A DNA stretch of 64,000 nt from Euwallacea fornicatus (GCF_040115645.1 NC_089542.1:7254001-7318000); one strand, 5' to 3'. Positions 1-13,172 are shown, numbered from the stretch's first letter. Made by a program: numbers and translations. The notes: generated by a model from the sequence alone, not told the origin.

Positions 1-410
1 CAACTGAACGACGGTTTGAAATAATATGACTCTTTCGTTACATATTTCTTGGACCCAAAAATTAACTCCAAATCATAAAAGAACCTTCTTTTCGAATGTT
101 TTACCAAATGGCATCTTTATCAAAAAACGTTGCATCTTATAACCGTTAACAACTTATCATAGAGCTTTAAACCAAACTTTCAATGGAAAAAGCAAACATC
201 CATTTACATAGTAATTTGCACGGCAAGTGCGAAAATAGCCTCGTAAAAACCCTATATAAATGATAGTTTTCGATCGTCCCAATAACAACTCGTTATACGC
301 AAGTGTCCAATTTGCACCGTCCACGACAACACTAATCGCCAATTAACTTCAGCAATCCTCTTCCTGTTCTGATGCTTTAATTGCACTACCACCCTGTATA
401 ATACGAGTGT
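1..410. other. Non-coding sequence, nothing recognised
   Basis: AT-rich sequence with no ORF showing a recognisable domain and no convincing splice structure. A TATA-like stretch (tatataaat) lies near 251-259, but no exon could be tied to it. Confidence 0.4.
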
Positions 411-414
411 CACG

Positions 415-656
415 AATAAATCATAGAGCAAATTGGAAAGATCATCTCATCAGTGTTAGTGAACTTGACATGTAGCGACCTGGGGCTTATCAAAGCCAGC
501 CGGTAGCAGTCTGAAGAAGTGGTGGAAGATATAAAGAAGACCCGGAGGAAGGCCGCCGAAGAAGCTATCCGCGTCCTACACGTTCCAACTGTCGTTAATA
601 ATTGTTTTTCGTCGGTTCTTCGTGGTTCCGCCTTGCTTGATTAATTGGTATTTGCG
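415..656 (+). promoter_or_regulatory. Candidate promoter and non-coding first exon
   Basis: A TATA-like AATAAAT at 415-421 lies about 31-37 bases before an arthropod-type initiator (TCAGTG, about 450-455). The next 200 bases are richer in GC and CpG than the surroundings and end in a strong splice donor (TTTGCG|GTAAGT, exon end at 656). No long reading frame is present, so it would be a 5' UTR exon or a non-coding RNA exon. The 8-cysteine gene downstream has a splice acceptor just before its ATG (exon start 11037), so this could be its leader across a 10.4 kb intron. That link is inference only. Confidence 0.35.
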
Positions 657-3600
657 GTAAGTATTGTCGCTTTTTAACTGTTAATTTATCTGTAAGGTTT
701 TTGTTGGTGGTGTTTATTTAGTTTTGGGTTTTTCATGGTTTCACAATATGTATCTGTGTTTTGAGTTTTTTATTATGTGAGTTTCTAAAGCCAATATGCT
801 TTAATTTGGATTGGAATTAGACATCAAAAGTAGTGCCTAATTTGAATTTTATGATGTGCTGTTGTAGTAGTGGAGAATGGGCCAACAGAAGAAACTTTGT
901 ATTTATTTTACGTACATTTTCTCAATGAAATAATAATAATTAGTTACATTGGGATATACGATCATCATCATCTGCCATCTGGCATCATCAAACAAGACCT
1001 CATAAGGATCTAGTATAAAATTATATATTTATATAAAATTTACCATTGTAACGCCACCATGTTTAATATTTATCCCACTATATATTTTTTATTTGTTATT
1101 AAGAGTATTTCTCCTTTTATATGGGACATTCGGTAGAAATACTTCAAGTTTAAGCACTAAGAAATACGTAAAGATGTATAAAAAATCGCAGAGAGAGTAA
1201 ACTATTTTAAAAACTCGAATGTGAACGGGAAACATGTGATAGCTACACCCCTTATCGAAATTTTTAATTAATAGTTATAAGTAGAACCTGAAGTTGGGAG
1301 TCCAAAATCCATTGAGATAATAACAGGAGGATATCCAGAGTTCTAAGCTTCATTAAAAATTTTAGGAGTTAATAGGTATACCCATTCACCTCATCGTACA
1401 TCATTAGTGAAACGACGAGAAAGTGTAAAGAAACTACGAAATACCGACATTTTATCACTTTAAAATAATAATCAAAAAACACTACTTACTGATACTACAA
1501 ACCAGATAGTTTTAAAATGTTTTCACCCTCAAATTTTTCCACAATTTTTAAAACTAAAGGGTGAATTTTTCATCAAGGAATATGTTGACAATTTGTCATT
1601 TGTAATAGTTCTTTAGGGCTAACCTTCTAATCAAAATTGTGTTTCAACTTCACCATTTTAAATGCAAACTCAAAAAAATTTTTACATCTTCAAAAAGAGC
1701 ATAATAAATGAAAAAAGGTACATGTCGACGTATCATTCATTTTTTTTCATTGCTAAAAAATTGAGGGGGGGGGGGCATCCCCGCACTACGAAGCCGTCTG
1801 GTATAGGAAAAGGCTTGAGCTTGGAATTCCATGAAACCTGTTAAATATGTACTTTTCTTGAAATTCGATTTATACTTTATTTTGGCCATGTTATGAACTT
1901 TTGCCAGTTATTTTATCTCAGTGATAGTTTGGGTAAACAGGCTAGGTACTTACGTTAAACTTCATACAGACTTGAGTATTTAACAGTACAAGACGACCAA
2001 CTTTAAAACGGTTTTCTTGACTTACAATGTTCCAATAATTGGTCACTCTTGCGACTGTTCGATAAAGTCCAACACCGAATTTTATATCCGAACATGAAAA
2101 ACCCCCGACACAAGTTTCAAAAATATGATATTTCAGGCTTTTACTTGATAAAATTCAATAACGTCCTAGGAAATACACCATTTTGTTATTAAATGGGAAT
2201 GGATAAGAACGACAGAAAAAACAACAAAAGCGAACTGTCAATTTTCATTTAATGAGAGTCAATGCTCAATGCCATTGGTTTAATCAAACTAACGCGTCAT
2301 CAAGTTTATGCACCCGATAAATAATAAAGGGTCATTGTAAATATGTTACAACCACGGTGTATATACGATGTTTTCCATAACTAGCTTTAAAAAAAAAACA
2401 AAAAAACTTCTATTATTAGTTCAGATTAATGTGTTTCTTCACTTTTTTTCCAGAAAGAGATGAGTAACAAGTTAATAATCACTAGCATATGATTCATTGT
2501 TTACCTAGTGCCCTTATCAGACACTATCGCGATCATCCCCATTGTTGTTTCATTTACGGTTACCATGGAAATGAAACGTCGTCGTTGATGATAACATGAT
2601 TTATGTTGCGTTGTGATTTTATGTTTCAGCCTTAAGTTATACTGAGTGTGTTGGTAATTTATGGTGTAAAACCTTATATACACCTTGAAGTATTTACAAT
2701 CCCCATACCTTGGACCCATCAGCACTGCATGCTTTGATATTTAAATTTGCCGTTTGGGTTATAAAAATGTACGTCACACCTTTGTGTACAATATATCAAC
2801 AATAACTATAAGTTAAATCCAAAACATAAAAAAAACAACTTAGCAACTTTGTTTCCTTGAATCATAACGGTGGTATTTCGCTTGTCCTAAAACAGCAATT
2901 GAGATGATGATCTTGTCCGATTAGGTCCCTAGGTAAATAATGTGTTATATACATAGGTATTAACTTGTTCTTCAATAACACAAAATAATGTTGTTCTTTT
3001 TAATTTTATTCAAACAATATAAATTTATAGCAAAATACCGTAAAATTATTCACAAAATTAACTTACTTTTGTTACATACCAACAGCTCCTCCGAATAATA
3101 TAGTTCCGAACCAAGTAATAATTAAGTGTCTTTATTTCTTTTAAAGTCAGTAGTGGAAAAATTGCATATACACTGCGGTTGTAAAGAACTTCCGACGACC
3201 CTAATATCTTAGATCCTTTTTTTATGTCGATGTTCGGAACATAACGAGGTATTTTGCAATCTTGGTAGATATACCATTATTTCTTGAAAGCATTCCCTTA
3301 ATGACTCATCAGTTTGAACGACCAATGGCGTTTCGTCTGGCCTCGTACCAATTTTTGAGTTTGACAGTTAAGCTTCATTTGGTCGTTGTTTTCCTTTTTT
3401 TTGTCATTCTTGTGTATTCCCGTTTAATAACAAAATGGCGGAAGTTCTTTGAATATCATTGAATACAATTGGGTGGAATGATTAAATTTCAGGTTTGAAA
3501 CATTTTTGACGGATTTTCAGAGTTCGGACGTGAAATTCAGTGTTGCACTTTATTGAAAAATCATAAGAGCGCTGTTCCGTTACAACCTTGTAAGCGAGAC

Positions 3601-6410
3601 AACTCATTTTAAACGTGGTCATCTTGGACTAGGCTAAAGAAGGTGTATACAGACCTAAGCATTTCACCGTCTACAAACATTATAACGAACCGAGCGGCGA
3701 ACAAACCCATAAAATTTGCAAATTTATCTGCAAACGCGTGCCGTGCCCCGTCCAAATTAATGTTATGTTCGGCGTTTGGTTCACTGAATTGTTTTAAGTG
3801 CGACAAAATGTTCAGGCCTATAAAAAGAATATAATAAAGATCTAGATTATACGTTACTCAAATTTCCTAATATGGGCAAAATGGGCCTACATTAAAATAA
3901 ATATAACATGTATTTGAAAATAAAATAATTAATCAGTCATATGCAGTTTCGAGTTTACACCTACTGGTATACTGGAGGTTGCAATAATATTGCCCCCCCC
4001 CCCCCCTTCTCCTCTCCCACATCCACCTCGTCCAAATTTTGAATTGATTTTGTGACGAGAAATTATAATTTTTATTTTAAGAATTAAACATAAATTTGAG
4101 GGGAGGGGGGGCCTTTGGAGAAACATCGGGAATGTTGTTCCAGTTAATTAATATTGTTTTCTCTAATTTTTTTTCAGCGTTTTGCACATGCGTATTTCGT
4201 TGTTTCCTTGCAGTTTGACGCGTCTTAACCTGTAATGAAGGTCAATCGGAACTGACGTAAGCATTCGTTATTCTTTAAGTTTTTTAATGTTGGACGCAAG
4301 AGCTGGATCTAAGGGAAAAAGCCCCTGGTCATACATCTAATAGGTTTTTGATCTCCAACTTCCATCCAAATTCAATTTCCATATTCCGACGTTGTTACTT
4401 TCTTGATTTGTATGACGTCTTTTTTTTTTGCGTAAACGCAAAAATTACAAACTGAAACCACTTCCCGCGGAAAATAAATCTTCGAATCAATCAATAATTA
4501 TAATAAAATTAATTTGTAAACTCATTTTCTCCAACTACACATTTTTTCCTCTCCTCATTAACGCTTAATCCCAATGCCACCGGCTATTCATAAACCAGCG
4601 TGTTTAGCAAACACGACCAGTTAATCGCAATTGTTTATATATAATTAATTGCCTGTGTAACACGTGGCCACTCATTCACAACCTGGAGATATAAAAATAA
4701 AAACAATAAGAATAGCTATAACAAATGGACTCGGACGTGGTTGCTCTGACCGTGAAATACTGACCTGAACTTGAAATGATTTTATTGGGTGGAGAAATTG
4801 ATGTAATTTACATTTTTAACTGGGTTTTAACTGTTTTATGAAAGCATGTATGTTTTGAAAGAAATGAACGTAACTTGACGTTGGGTGTTAATATGGTTAC
4901 CTACTTGAAGAATCTCTAATATGGATGTTATGGAAGTTTTATGTAAATTCAAACGACCATTATAGGAACGCGTTATGTTTACAATAATTATTACATTAAT
5001 TCTGGTGTTGTTTCACATTTCTGAAACATGTATTTCACGTTCAATCTCAGCAAATTTGCACATCTAATTGGAAAAGTTTTCTTACCGGAAAAAACTTCCA
5101 TCTATCGCCTTCTAATTAAACAAATTATCAGCCTTAAATGCGTGAAATTGTAACATAAGACCTCTTGATTGCCCACTTACACGCCGAGCACCTGGAGAAT
5201 TCATGTGTATAAAGCAACCGAAAGCAATTTTGATCTAATTTAATAAAATTTGCAAACAATGAGTACCGTTACGTAAAGCACTGCCGAAGGAATTCGACAA
5301 AGACGCTGAAGGAATTAATAGGTCCAGTATGAGGTCCCATGTATGTGGACACCGTGATAAAATTTGTTTCAAGGTATAAGTTCAGGTCGTGCAAGTCAGT
5401 AGAGGTTTTTATGTCACTGTTATTATTATCATTGGAAAAACGCTTAGTAATGCACATAGAAGGTAATGGAGCGAAGCACCGACAAGAAGATGACCTCCTA
5501 AAAAACAGATTTAGACCATTGCTTTTTACATCCCAATAAGGATAAAAAACAAAAGTCATATTCGTCCCCAACTTCATAGTGGCTTAATGATGGTGAACCT
5601 GTCGGGACCAGCCTTAAAAGGAGATCTGCAGAGCTCGCGTTTGAGTTATCTCTAAGACCGGTTGTAAGATGTATATTATGCCTCTTAAGTGGTAATTTTA
5701 TTGATTCCCCGAAGATGAAGGATTTAAAAGAAAATACCGTAGACTGACCACTTAATATTAGCACGCGTGATTAACGCCTCGCACGGTCAGGTGGAACGGT
5801 ACTTAAAATTCCCCGATCTTCGGAAAGCGAAGAGTCTGTGAGGTCGTTGGTACTTATGCGTATACACATAACGGTGGTACCGATACGTATGGAAAGAACT
5901 GCCTTAAAACCAGCTTGATTCTTTCTATTGAATACACACACGTCTTCTTGTTTGCTGACATCTCAAACCGAGTGTTTCCGCAACAATACACGGTCTGTGT
6001 TTCGAGGTACTTGGAAAGGAAATGTCGGTACTTATGTATAATTTGGTTTCACTAAAAATTACATTACCTCTGAGAAGTTTTGTGCGTGTATCTAAGGTTC
6101 GAAACACGATTTTTTCTGTCCAGACAGATGGTTTTGTAATTGCTCTTTTCTTCATGCGGATTTTAATACACGCGATCTGTGTGAAAATAACTCCTAATGT
6201 AACACTTAATGGAGACGAGAACGTTTTGAAGGCAAACTAGAAGATAATGGGCTTCCTCTTCTTGAGAATCACTGGATTATATAAATTGACAAAATTGATA
6301 TAATCAAGTGATCAATCCGATGTATAAAATTTCAAAAATCTGCAATTTTTAACATGAAGTCGGAAAAGTAAATCCTTTCAGGAACGTTTAGCAGAGTAAA
6401 ACAATCATAT
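657..6410. other. Intergenic or intronic sequence without identifiable genes
   Basis: AT-rich DNA. Short ORFs occur on both strands (for example 3609-3806 and 5269-5764, minus), but none shows a family motif or paired splice sites. A run of 11 G (1765-1775) and a run of 14 C (3993-4006) are the only simple repeats of note. Confidence 0.4.
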
Positions 6411-6412
6411 CA

Positions 6413-7003
6413 TACAGGGTGTCCCATTTTTTCGGTAGATAAAACGAGAGACATGTTGAAGTATCACAACCATGATAAAATCACAGAGTGTATTATAGAA
6501 ACTTTTTCCTGTAGTCCTGCCAATTCAATCTGTTCTAAGTTAACTGTTCACCATTGGTAAGTATTTTATTATTCTAGATACAAAGTCTGTGAAATTAACA
6601 AACTATAGTTTATAGTTTGGACCTTTGCGTGGATAATAAGAATACATTTTTCTAATCATTTAAAATTTTTTAAAAATTTCATATAGCGCGTACTTTCTGT
6701 TGGTTACTACATGTCGATGATTTCACTGTGTTTCGTATAATTATAAACAATTTTCATGATTTTTTTTTTATTTCAATCCAAAAACATTAAATTTTTAAGA
6801 CGCCACTGCTCGCGCTCATATTTTGTGTTGACCTTGAATTGATTTGATTCATACGATTCGAATGAATGACGCACATGCAAAGACCCAAATTACAATCTAT
6901 GGTAGCACTTTTTCCGCCGATTAAGAGAGTGAAAACAGAAAAACAATTGAAAGTGCTGCTTAAGAAAAAATGAAGGATTTTTTTTTAACGGAACACCCTG
7001 TGT
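6413..7003. mobile_element. Possible MITE-like element, ends only
   Basis: The left edge reads TACAGGGTGTCCC (6413) and the right edge reads GGAACACCCTGTG (about 6989-7002), the inverted CAGGGTGT termini typical of Tc1/mariner-derived elements in this window. Inside the termini the two arms match only weakly. The right arm (about 6940-7003) is also similar, inverted, to 8345-8440, so it may instead belong to a different broken copy. Confidence 0.3.
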
Positions 7004-7139
7004 ATTTTTTATTCTAACGTTCGCAAATCACTAACAGAACAAAAAAGACCATATGCAATATTGAATTAAAATTGAAAATAACTGAATTAGTTTTTATAAA
7101 ATTCGATTTAAATTTGTAATTATTATTATTATTTAAAAG

Positions 7140-8150
7140 AACTGCAGTTTAGTTAAGTTTTTAACATTGCAAAACGACGTTCTCCGAGCGAGAGAAAAAT
7201 GATTCGCAAGCACTGGAACAATATGGCCAAAATCCTGAACGTAATCAACCAGAGAGAATGTATTTCCTAAAACTATGCAGAAAACTTAGGAGTAACGAAA
7301 TAGTCTTTGTGCAAACTAGAACTTAAAAAAAAATTATAAATAAAGGAATAGACGTAAATGTGTAGGCAAATTCTGAAACGTACAAAAATAATTCAATCAG
7401 AAATTTAGCAAAAAACAATAGTTTAAAATGTTTTGCGATTTGAGAACTAAAAAATGTTACTTTACACCCTTTAAGTACCAGCCAATACAAACATTAGTAC
7501 CTGGTGACATCTAAAAGAAGCTCATCTTTTACTAATGAATTTTAGATATGTGAAAGCAAAATTTGAACTTTTTAAGACGTATTTGATTGAACGATGAAGC
7601 TATTTGTTCAAAGAGAAAAACGTTTAATCCCAAAAACATGCCTTATTGGTATAAGAAAAATTTATTTTTCATTCAACCCAGAAAGCCTCAAATACAATTT
7701 AGTATCAATATGTGGTGTTGTCTAATAAGCACTCAAATAATTGGGATAATTTTCTATGAAGGCACTTAAACAGGAAAGAGATATATCGATATGTTATCAG
7801 AATTGCTAAAAGTACATTTAAATTATGTCCACTTAGAGGCGCGAATATATTTCCAATAAAATGGAGCTCTTCCCCATCAGTTTCACGAAGTCACACTGCT
7901 ATTAGAAATATTTTTCCAAAACAGACGGATTCAATCAAATGGTCCGATATGTTGGCCCCCAAGATCTTCTGACATAACTCTATTAGACTTTTTTGTGGTT
8001 ATATGAAAGACAACTTGCTACTCTAGTCGAGTTTCAAAATAGCATTTTGGGTATTTTAAGATCCACGAATACCTGAACAATTATAACAGCTTCAAACCGT
8101 GTAACAAAAAATGCCGTAGATACATTGAACTAAAGGGTAATGTGTTTTCA
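7140..8150 (+). pseudogene. Tc1/mariner-superfamily transposase relic
   Basis: Translating the plus strand in shifting frames gives a degraded DDE transposase. An N-terminal helix-turn-helix-like part lies near 7186-7320. The catalytic core region begins near 7583 (NDEAIC, first acidic site), includes a degraded second-Asp region near 7863-7880 (NGALPHQ), and has the WPPRSSDIT...LDFF signature near 7955-7995 that carries the third catalytic residue. A C-terminal stretch follows to about 8150. Several frameshifts and stops show it is dead. No clear terminal repeats of its own were found. Confidence 0.7.
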
Positions 8151-8624
8151 CATTTAATGTATGTTGTTTTCTTATGTTGCTTGCTTAAATTTAAAAAAAA
8201 ATGAAAAGTGAAAATTATTTCGCAGCCATAGACAGCCAAGTAGTCTAAAGGAAAAATGAATGAATAATTCGATTATTTTTTATTTTAGTCCAATATTGCA
8301 TATGGTCTTTTTTGGTCTCTTGGTGATTTGCGAATGTTCGAGTAAAAATATACAGGACGTTCCATAAAAAAAAATTCCTAACTTTTTCTTAAACGCTCCA
8401 TTCAATGATTTTTCTATTTTCACCCTATATAACTTAGAAGACCTTGTAGGTATGTATGTAGTTTCTGATACTGCCAATTGTGATTATAACGAGTATGTAG
8501 AGTGTCCGTAAAGACTAATCGATAAAACACAGTGATGATGGCATGTGCAAAACTGATTCAAAGTTGTGAAATTATAATTAAATTTCCCAATTTCAAGTTG
8601 TTTTCCTATTTCACAACCAATGTA

Positions 8625-10158
8625 CAGGGTGTTTGGTATCTCGTTACATCCCTTTAAAGGAGTGATAGAGCATGAGGTAAGGACTAAATTTAACTCAACT
8701 TACCTTAGTACCAAAATCGATAATAACAAAGCTATAGAGTGTTAAAGTTGAAAAAATAAATCATATCTTCTTTAATATCTTGCGATTTCTTCCAGCTAAT
8801 TTTGTAAAATTGTGTATCCAGAGGTTCTTTGGAAAGAGAAATTCAAATTTATGCATCATTTAGTTGTATCTTCTAGAGGTTGCCACCTGCGACGATTACG
8901 ACCCCTTCAAATCGCTACAAATTTTTTGAGCTACACTGTATGTCAGTTTGGACTAGGAAGAGGGATTTCTTTACCTTTTCTTGTTAAAAAAGGTATACTT
9001 TATTGAAGTCACTAGAGGCAATAGTTTCCGAGAAAACCGCACTTAAAATGAACGTAAAAATAATTTAATTAATGTAATAATAATTTCAGCATTTATTGAA
9101 TTTCCATTAATATTGTAGGCTTTAAAAGGATCGTTGTCTGTATTCTGTGAAAGTAATACTTACTTTATTCTAATTATTTAAAGTCTTGTTGAAAGTGATA
9201 CCCTCTTCTTCTAATACACGCACGTGCCCGTTTTCTAATTTGTACATGAGTTATTCTGGCCGAAAATGTTTGTTTAAGACTTACGGCAGCTTGTTCAATA
9301 CACCGTATTAATTGTTCACATGTCTGTTTTTCTTGAGCATAAACCATCTCTTTCATCTCATCCCATACGTGAAAGTCCAACGGAGTTAGATCTGCACTCC
9401 TTGCAGGCCATTGTATGGGGCCTCCTCTTTCAATCCACTGATTCGGAAACCTTTGATCCAATAACTCTCTTACAGTTCAGCGCTGATGAGCGGGGCACCC
9501 GTCATGTTGGAACATCATATTCTAACGAATATCTAATTGTCTATCTTTGAGTAGTGGTGGCAGATGATTAATAAAGAACACCTCGTATGTTTGACCATTT
9601 ACAATATTTGGCAGAAAATGAGGTCCGATTATCATGTTGTTCATGACACTAAGCCAGACATTCATGCTGAACTTAGTTTGATAGTTATGATTTTTAGTTA
9701 AACGTGGATTTTGTTCAGCACAGTAATGAGCATTGTGGAAGTTAGTTATATCCTCTCTATCAAACTTCAATTCGTCAGTCCATAAAATTTTCTTGAGGAA
9801 AATTCCATCTTCTATATCAGTATTTAAGATGAACCTGCAGAAGTTTATTCTCCTTAATAGATCGTCTTTAAGCAACTCTTGAGCCGAAGTATAGTGATAT
9901 AGATGTGTGGTTGCCCTCTAGAAGATACAACTAAATGATGCATAAATTTGAATTTCTTATCCCAAAAACCTCTGGATACACAATTTAACAAAATTAGCTG
10001 GAAGAAATTGCAAAATATTAAAAAAGATATGATTTATTTTTTCAACTTTGACACCCTGTATCTTTGTTATTATCGACTTTGGTACTAAGGTAAATTAAGT
10101 CCTTACCTCATGCTCTATTACTCCCTTAAAGAAATGTATCGAGTTACCAAATACCCTG
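8625..10158 (-). mobile_element. Mariner-like DNA transposon with about 250-bp inverted repeats
   Basis: The element starts CAGGGTGTTTGG at 8625 and ends CCAAATACCCTG at 10158, and each end is flanked by a TA dinucleotide, the mariner-type target duplication. The left arm (8625-8880) and right arm (9914-10158) are imperfect inverted repeats of about 250 bp. Length is 1,534 bp. The interior encodes the transposase remnant on the minus strand. Long inverted repeats with a 5' CAGGGTG terminus are established for several Tc1/mariner lineages; the lineage here was not assigned. Confidence 0.8.
9174..9875 (-). pseudogene. Transposase remnant inside the 8625-10158 element
   Basis: Two open segments (9522-9875 and 9174-9461) join into a DDE transposase core. 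WTDELKFD holds the first Asp. FQHDGCPAH (around 9490-9515) holds the second. WPARSADLTPLDF (around 9380-9420) holds the third, with Asp in the last position as in mariner-like rather than Tc1 enzymes. An in-frame TGA follows the second motif (after PAHQR), and the N-terminal DNA-binding region is missing between the core and the right arm. The copy is therefore non-functional. Confidence 0.75.
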
Positions 10159-11036
10159 TACATATTTCAGTCACTGCCCCGGATTTCAAGTATGAATTAC
10201 GAATTAAGCTGGATCTAAGGGCGAAAATTCAGTACAAAAACGGTGCTCCCTGTCGCAAAATCCTCAGAGATTCTTAGAATTGTACGTTCAAAACATATTA
10301 ATTATTCAATTCGATTTCTTCAAATTTTAATCTTTTTTTCACGAGAAATATTGTCAAAAAGACACCCGGTGCATTGTTCTGGTGACCAGTTTGTGTGGGA
10401 TTCACCGAAGCTCTACACATTAACGCTTGAGATTCCTTTTGACCTAATCAACGATGGCTCGAGACTGACCCTGAAGGATATAAGCATCGGAGTAGAAGAG
10501 GCGTGTGGTTTAAATTCGCTAGTGCCCTCTTGTGTCTAGTTGTGAATTTTCTTTTTGTTTTGCTCCGTAAGATAATTTTTTTTTTCGAATTTTGTTGTGT
10601 ATTTTATTCTTTCTTTCCACGCTTTTTTTTCGTTCCATTATGGAAAACGCCTCTTAACCTTCTTGTACCACTCGTTCCAGCTGCTCTTTTTCCTTGACCA
10701 TTGGGTCTTTGCTAGACTCATTATATTTTGACTTATTCTGCAATATAGCGTTAATTAGAGATCTCGGAGTTAAGGTTTCTACGAAGCAATAATTTTGTTC
10801 TTTTGTACTTTTCGAATCTTGACTTGGATATTAATGCGAAAATTCAATGAAAAAACTCATTAATGTATTTACAACTCCATTCAATAACTCCGCAAAACCT
10901 TGTTTATCATATCAACTTATTTACATCGCAAACTATTAATCCTTGGATTAGTTTGCATAAACAAGAATCAACTTAAAACAAACAACAGGTATTTAATGAA
11001 CATGTTTTAATACACTCTTTCATTCATTAATTCTAG
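10159..11036. other. Upstream region with one unexplained ORF
   Basis: It contains an open frame of 98 codons (10243-10539, plus) whose second half is compositionally less AT-rich than its surroundings, but I recognise no family. A donor-like GTAAGA lies near 10566. A splice acceptor (TTAATTCTAG) closes the region at 11036, just before the start of the secreted-protein gene. Confidence 0.35.
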
Positions 11037-11050
11037 GGTACACCATCACC

Positions 11051-13021
11051 ATGAAATCTACATTGCTATTCGTCAACATCTTCCTCACAGGATTGTCCAC
11101 TATACACGCTTTTGGAGGAAGCGAAGATCGATTCATCAAGAAATACGCCATGATGAAGGTATGTTGGCTTTTACGTGAATTTTTTCTAGATTTCAATGCT
11201 GAATATCGCAGATCTACGAGTCTTGCTTTGGACCTGAAGTAGTAAGGCAAATTCGCAAAGAAATGAAGAATGCATGCGCTAAATGTGCTACATATGAAGC
11301 TCCACCACCTCCAACCACCCAAGCACCAGCTCCATCTACTGTGGAACCCTCTCAAGCTGATGCTCAGGCACCAGCCGCGAATTCGGTTTACCCTGGAGGA
11401 ATTGATATTGACAAACTCAATCAGGCTATAATCGCCTACAGGCCTGTAAGTTTTTTGTATTATACACTTAGTTGAAAAAATAAAAAATTCTTTCTTATAG
11501 AACGCTCCGGCTCCTCCATCATTCAGACCAGCCTCCTACAACCCTCCTCAAGCTTTAGGAGGCAATTTCTACAGTCCAATGGCCTTCAGCAGCCCTAATT
11601 TTCAAGGTGCGGTACCCTACTTCTATCCAGGATACCAGCAGATCCCCTTCTCACCTTATGGAGGGTACCCAATGGGAGGTCACCAATTCTACAACGGTGG
11701 TAGTCGCATGTCGGTAGGTTTATCAGTGTTGTTTTTGAGCTTAAATGAATTCAGTTATACACAGTGAATTTTTTTTATGTCTCAAGAACCGTTTGACTAT
11801 TTAAAATCTAATTTTAGGATGTTAACGCTATAACGGGAACACGTTGGGACGTCTTATTTAAAATTTCATGGTTCATATACAGGTGATGATAAGAACGTGT
11901 CAAATCCCATGATGTAAGTTTTTTAGCCAAAAATCCATACCGTGGAGTGATTTATGTATTGCCACAAAAAATTTGCATATTTATTTTATTAATTTTTACA
12001 ATAATTAAAAAAAGGGGCGCAGTAAAAGTTAATCTGGCTTTTTACATTAAAAAATGAATTATTTTTTAACTAAATAAAAACGAGTTCAAACATATTGGAG
12101 GAAGAAGGAAAACGTTTTGAAAATATTTTGGAAAATAAAAGATAAAAAAAGTTGTGAAAGTTTTGATAGTTTTTTTTGTTATTAGTGTAACAAATCGTTG
12201 AATAAATGTTGATATTTTTGTGGTAATACATATTACGTCCCGGCGTTCCTTCTTGCCAAAAAAGATATAACGTTTCATTTGACATGCCAATGCCACACCA
12301 ACATCTTGTAGAACTGTTTGCCACAAAATTTCAAACAAGACATCAAAATGTGTTCTCTTCGTAGCATACATATGTATATCCTAAAATTTCGCGTTAAATA
12401 GCCAAGCAGGTCTCTGGACATGCCCTTGTAACCTTTTAAAAATTTATCCGGTATATGCAGAGAGATATGGACATTAGAGGACAGATTGAGGCTATAACAT
12501 CGAAGATGACCGGCAAAGTGCGCAATGTTACTTGCGTTATGCAGGAATTGGGGTATTTAGATGGAAACTTAGAGCCCAATTTCAACAAAATCAGCCAGAG
12601 AATCGGAAACCTTCCTGTAGACGATGAGCTGAAAAGAGATATGCAAGATGGTGTAACTTTTTGTCAGCAATTTTCGGTAAAATCTTTAAATATAAAATAG
12701 ATAAATTTTAACACATTTTCTATATAGCAATGCGTTCCTGACATCAAAAAAGACAAATCTCCGCTCTCAAGAGAACTAATTCGACCAATGTTCTTCTTCA
12801 AATGCTACAAACATAAAAAATTGGAAGCCTGCATTATGAAAGATGTGAGAGAGAAATACGCAGGAGTGAGTGATGATGATTTCGAAGGGAGTGATGTGGA
12901 ACTGAGAAGAACAGGCCGGAAAATGGATTCTCAGGAAAAAGAAATAGACACTTTAGCAGCGTCCATGTACGAATTTCTCTATGCCAGCGACAGCGGTTTC
13001 GATATTGATGGCATCTTGTAG
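11051..13021 (+). CDS. Secreted 8-cysteine protein, distantly odorant-binding-like
   Basis: Five exons join in phase 0: 11051-11158, 11212-11445, 11501-11713, 12461-12676 and 12728-13021, giving 354 residues. Residues 1-20 are a signal peptide (MKSTLLFVNIFLTGLSTIHA). A first cysteine cluster (YESCFG, NACAKC) is followed by about 120 residues rich in Pro, Gln, Gly and Tyr. The C-terminal part has five more cysteines: NVTCVMQELGYLDG, FCQQFSQC and FKCYKHKKLEAC. The CxxxLGYLD helix, the spaced FC...C and the final C...C recall insect odorant-binding proteins with a long insertion, possibly the conserved long (Obp59a-type) class; this is weak family resemblance, not proof. NVT is a possible glycosylation site. 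A splice acceptor at 11035-11036 implies an upstream non-coding exon. It is likely an extracellular carrier or structural protein; the ligand is unknown. Confidence 0.85.
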
Positions 13022-13166
13022 AATCTTGCCCATGATTTTCTGTCAAGGAAGAAGCTTTTTGTAATGTTAGTACAGTTAGTTTTCTTGGGGAATTCTCGGA
13101 TTTTTGCAAGGGAATCGCGCAAGAAGCGAAATGGTTGCATTGTGAAAATTCGATAAGTGGATAAAG

Positions 13167-13172
13167 AATAAA
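13167..13172 (+). terminator. Polyadenylation signal of the secreted-protein gene
   Basis: AATAAA lies about 146 bases after the stop codon at 13021, in AT-rich 3' flanking sequence. Confidence 0.6.

Noticed and set aside
5269..6240. Overlapping minus and plus ORFs as a possible decayed gene
   Set aside because: No motif for reverse transcriptase, transposase or a cellular family could be read in any frame.
4303..10222. Shared 15-mer AGCTGGATCTAAGGG near 4302 and 10208
   Set aside because: The match does not extend convincingly beyond the 15 bases, so it is insufficient to define a repeat family.
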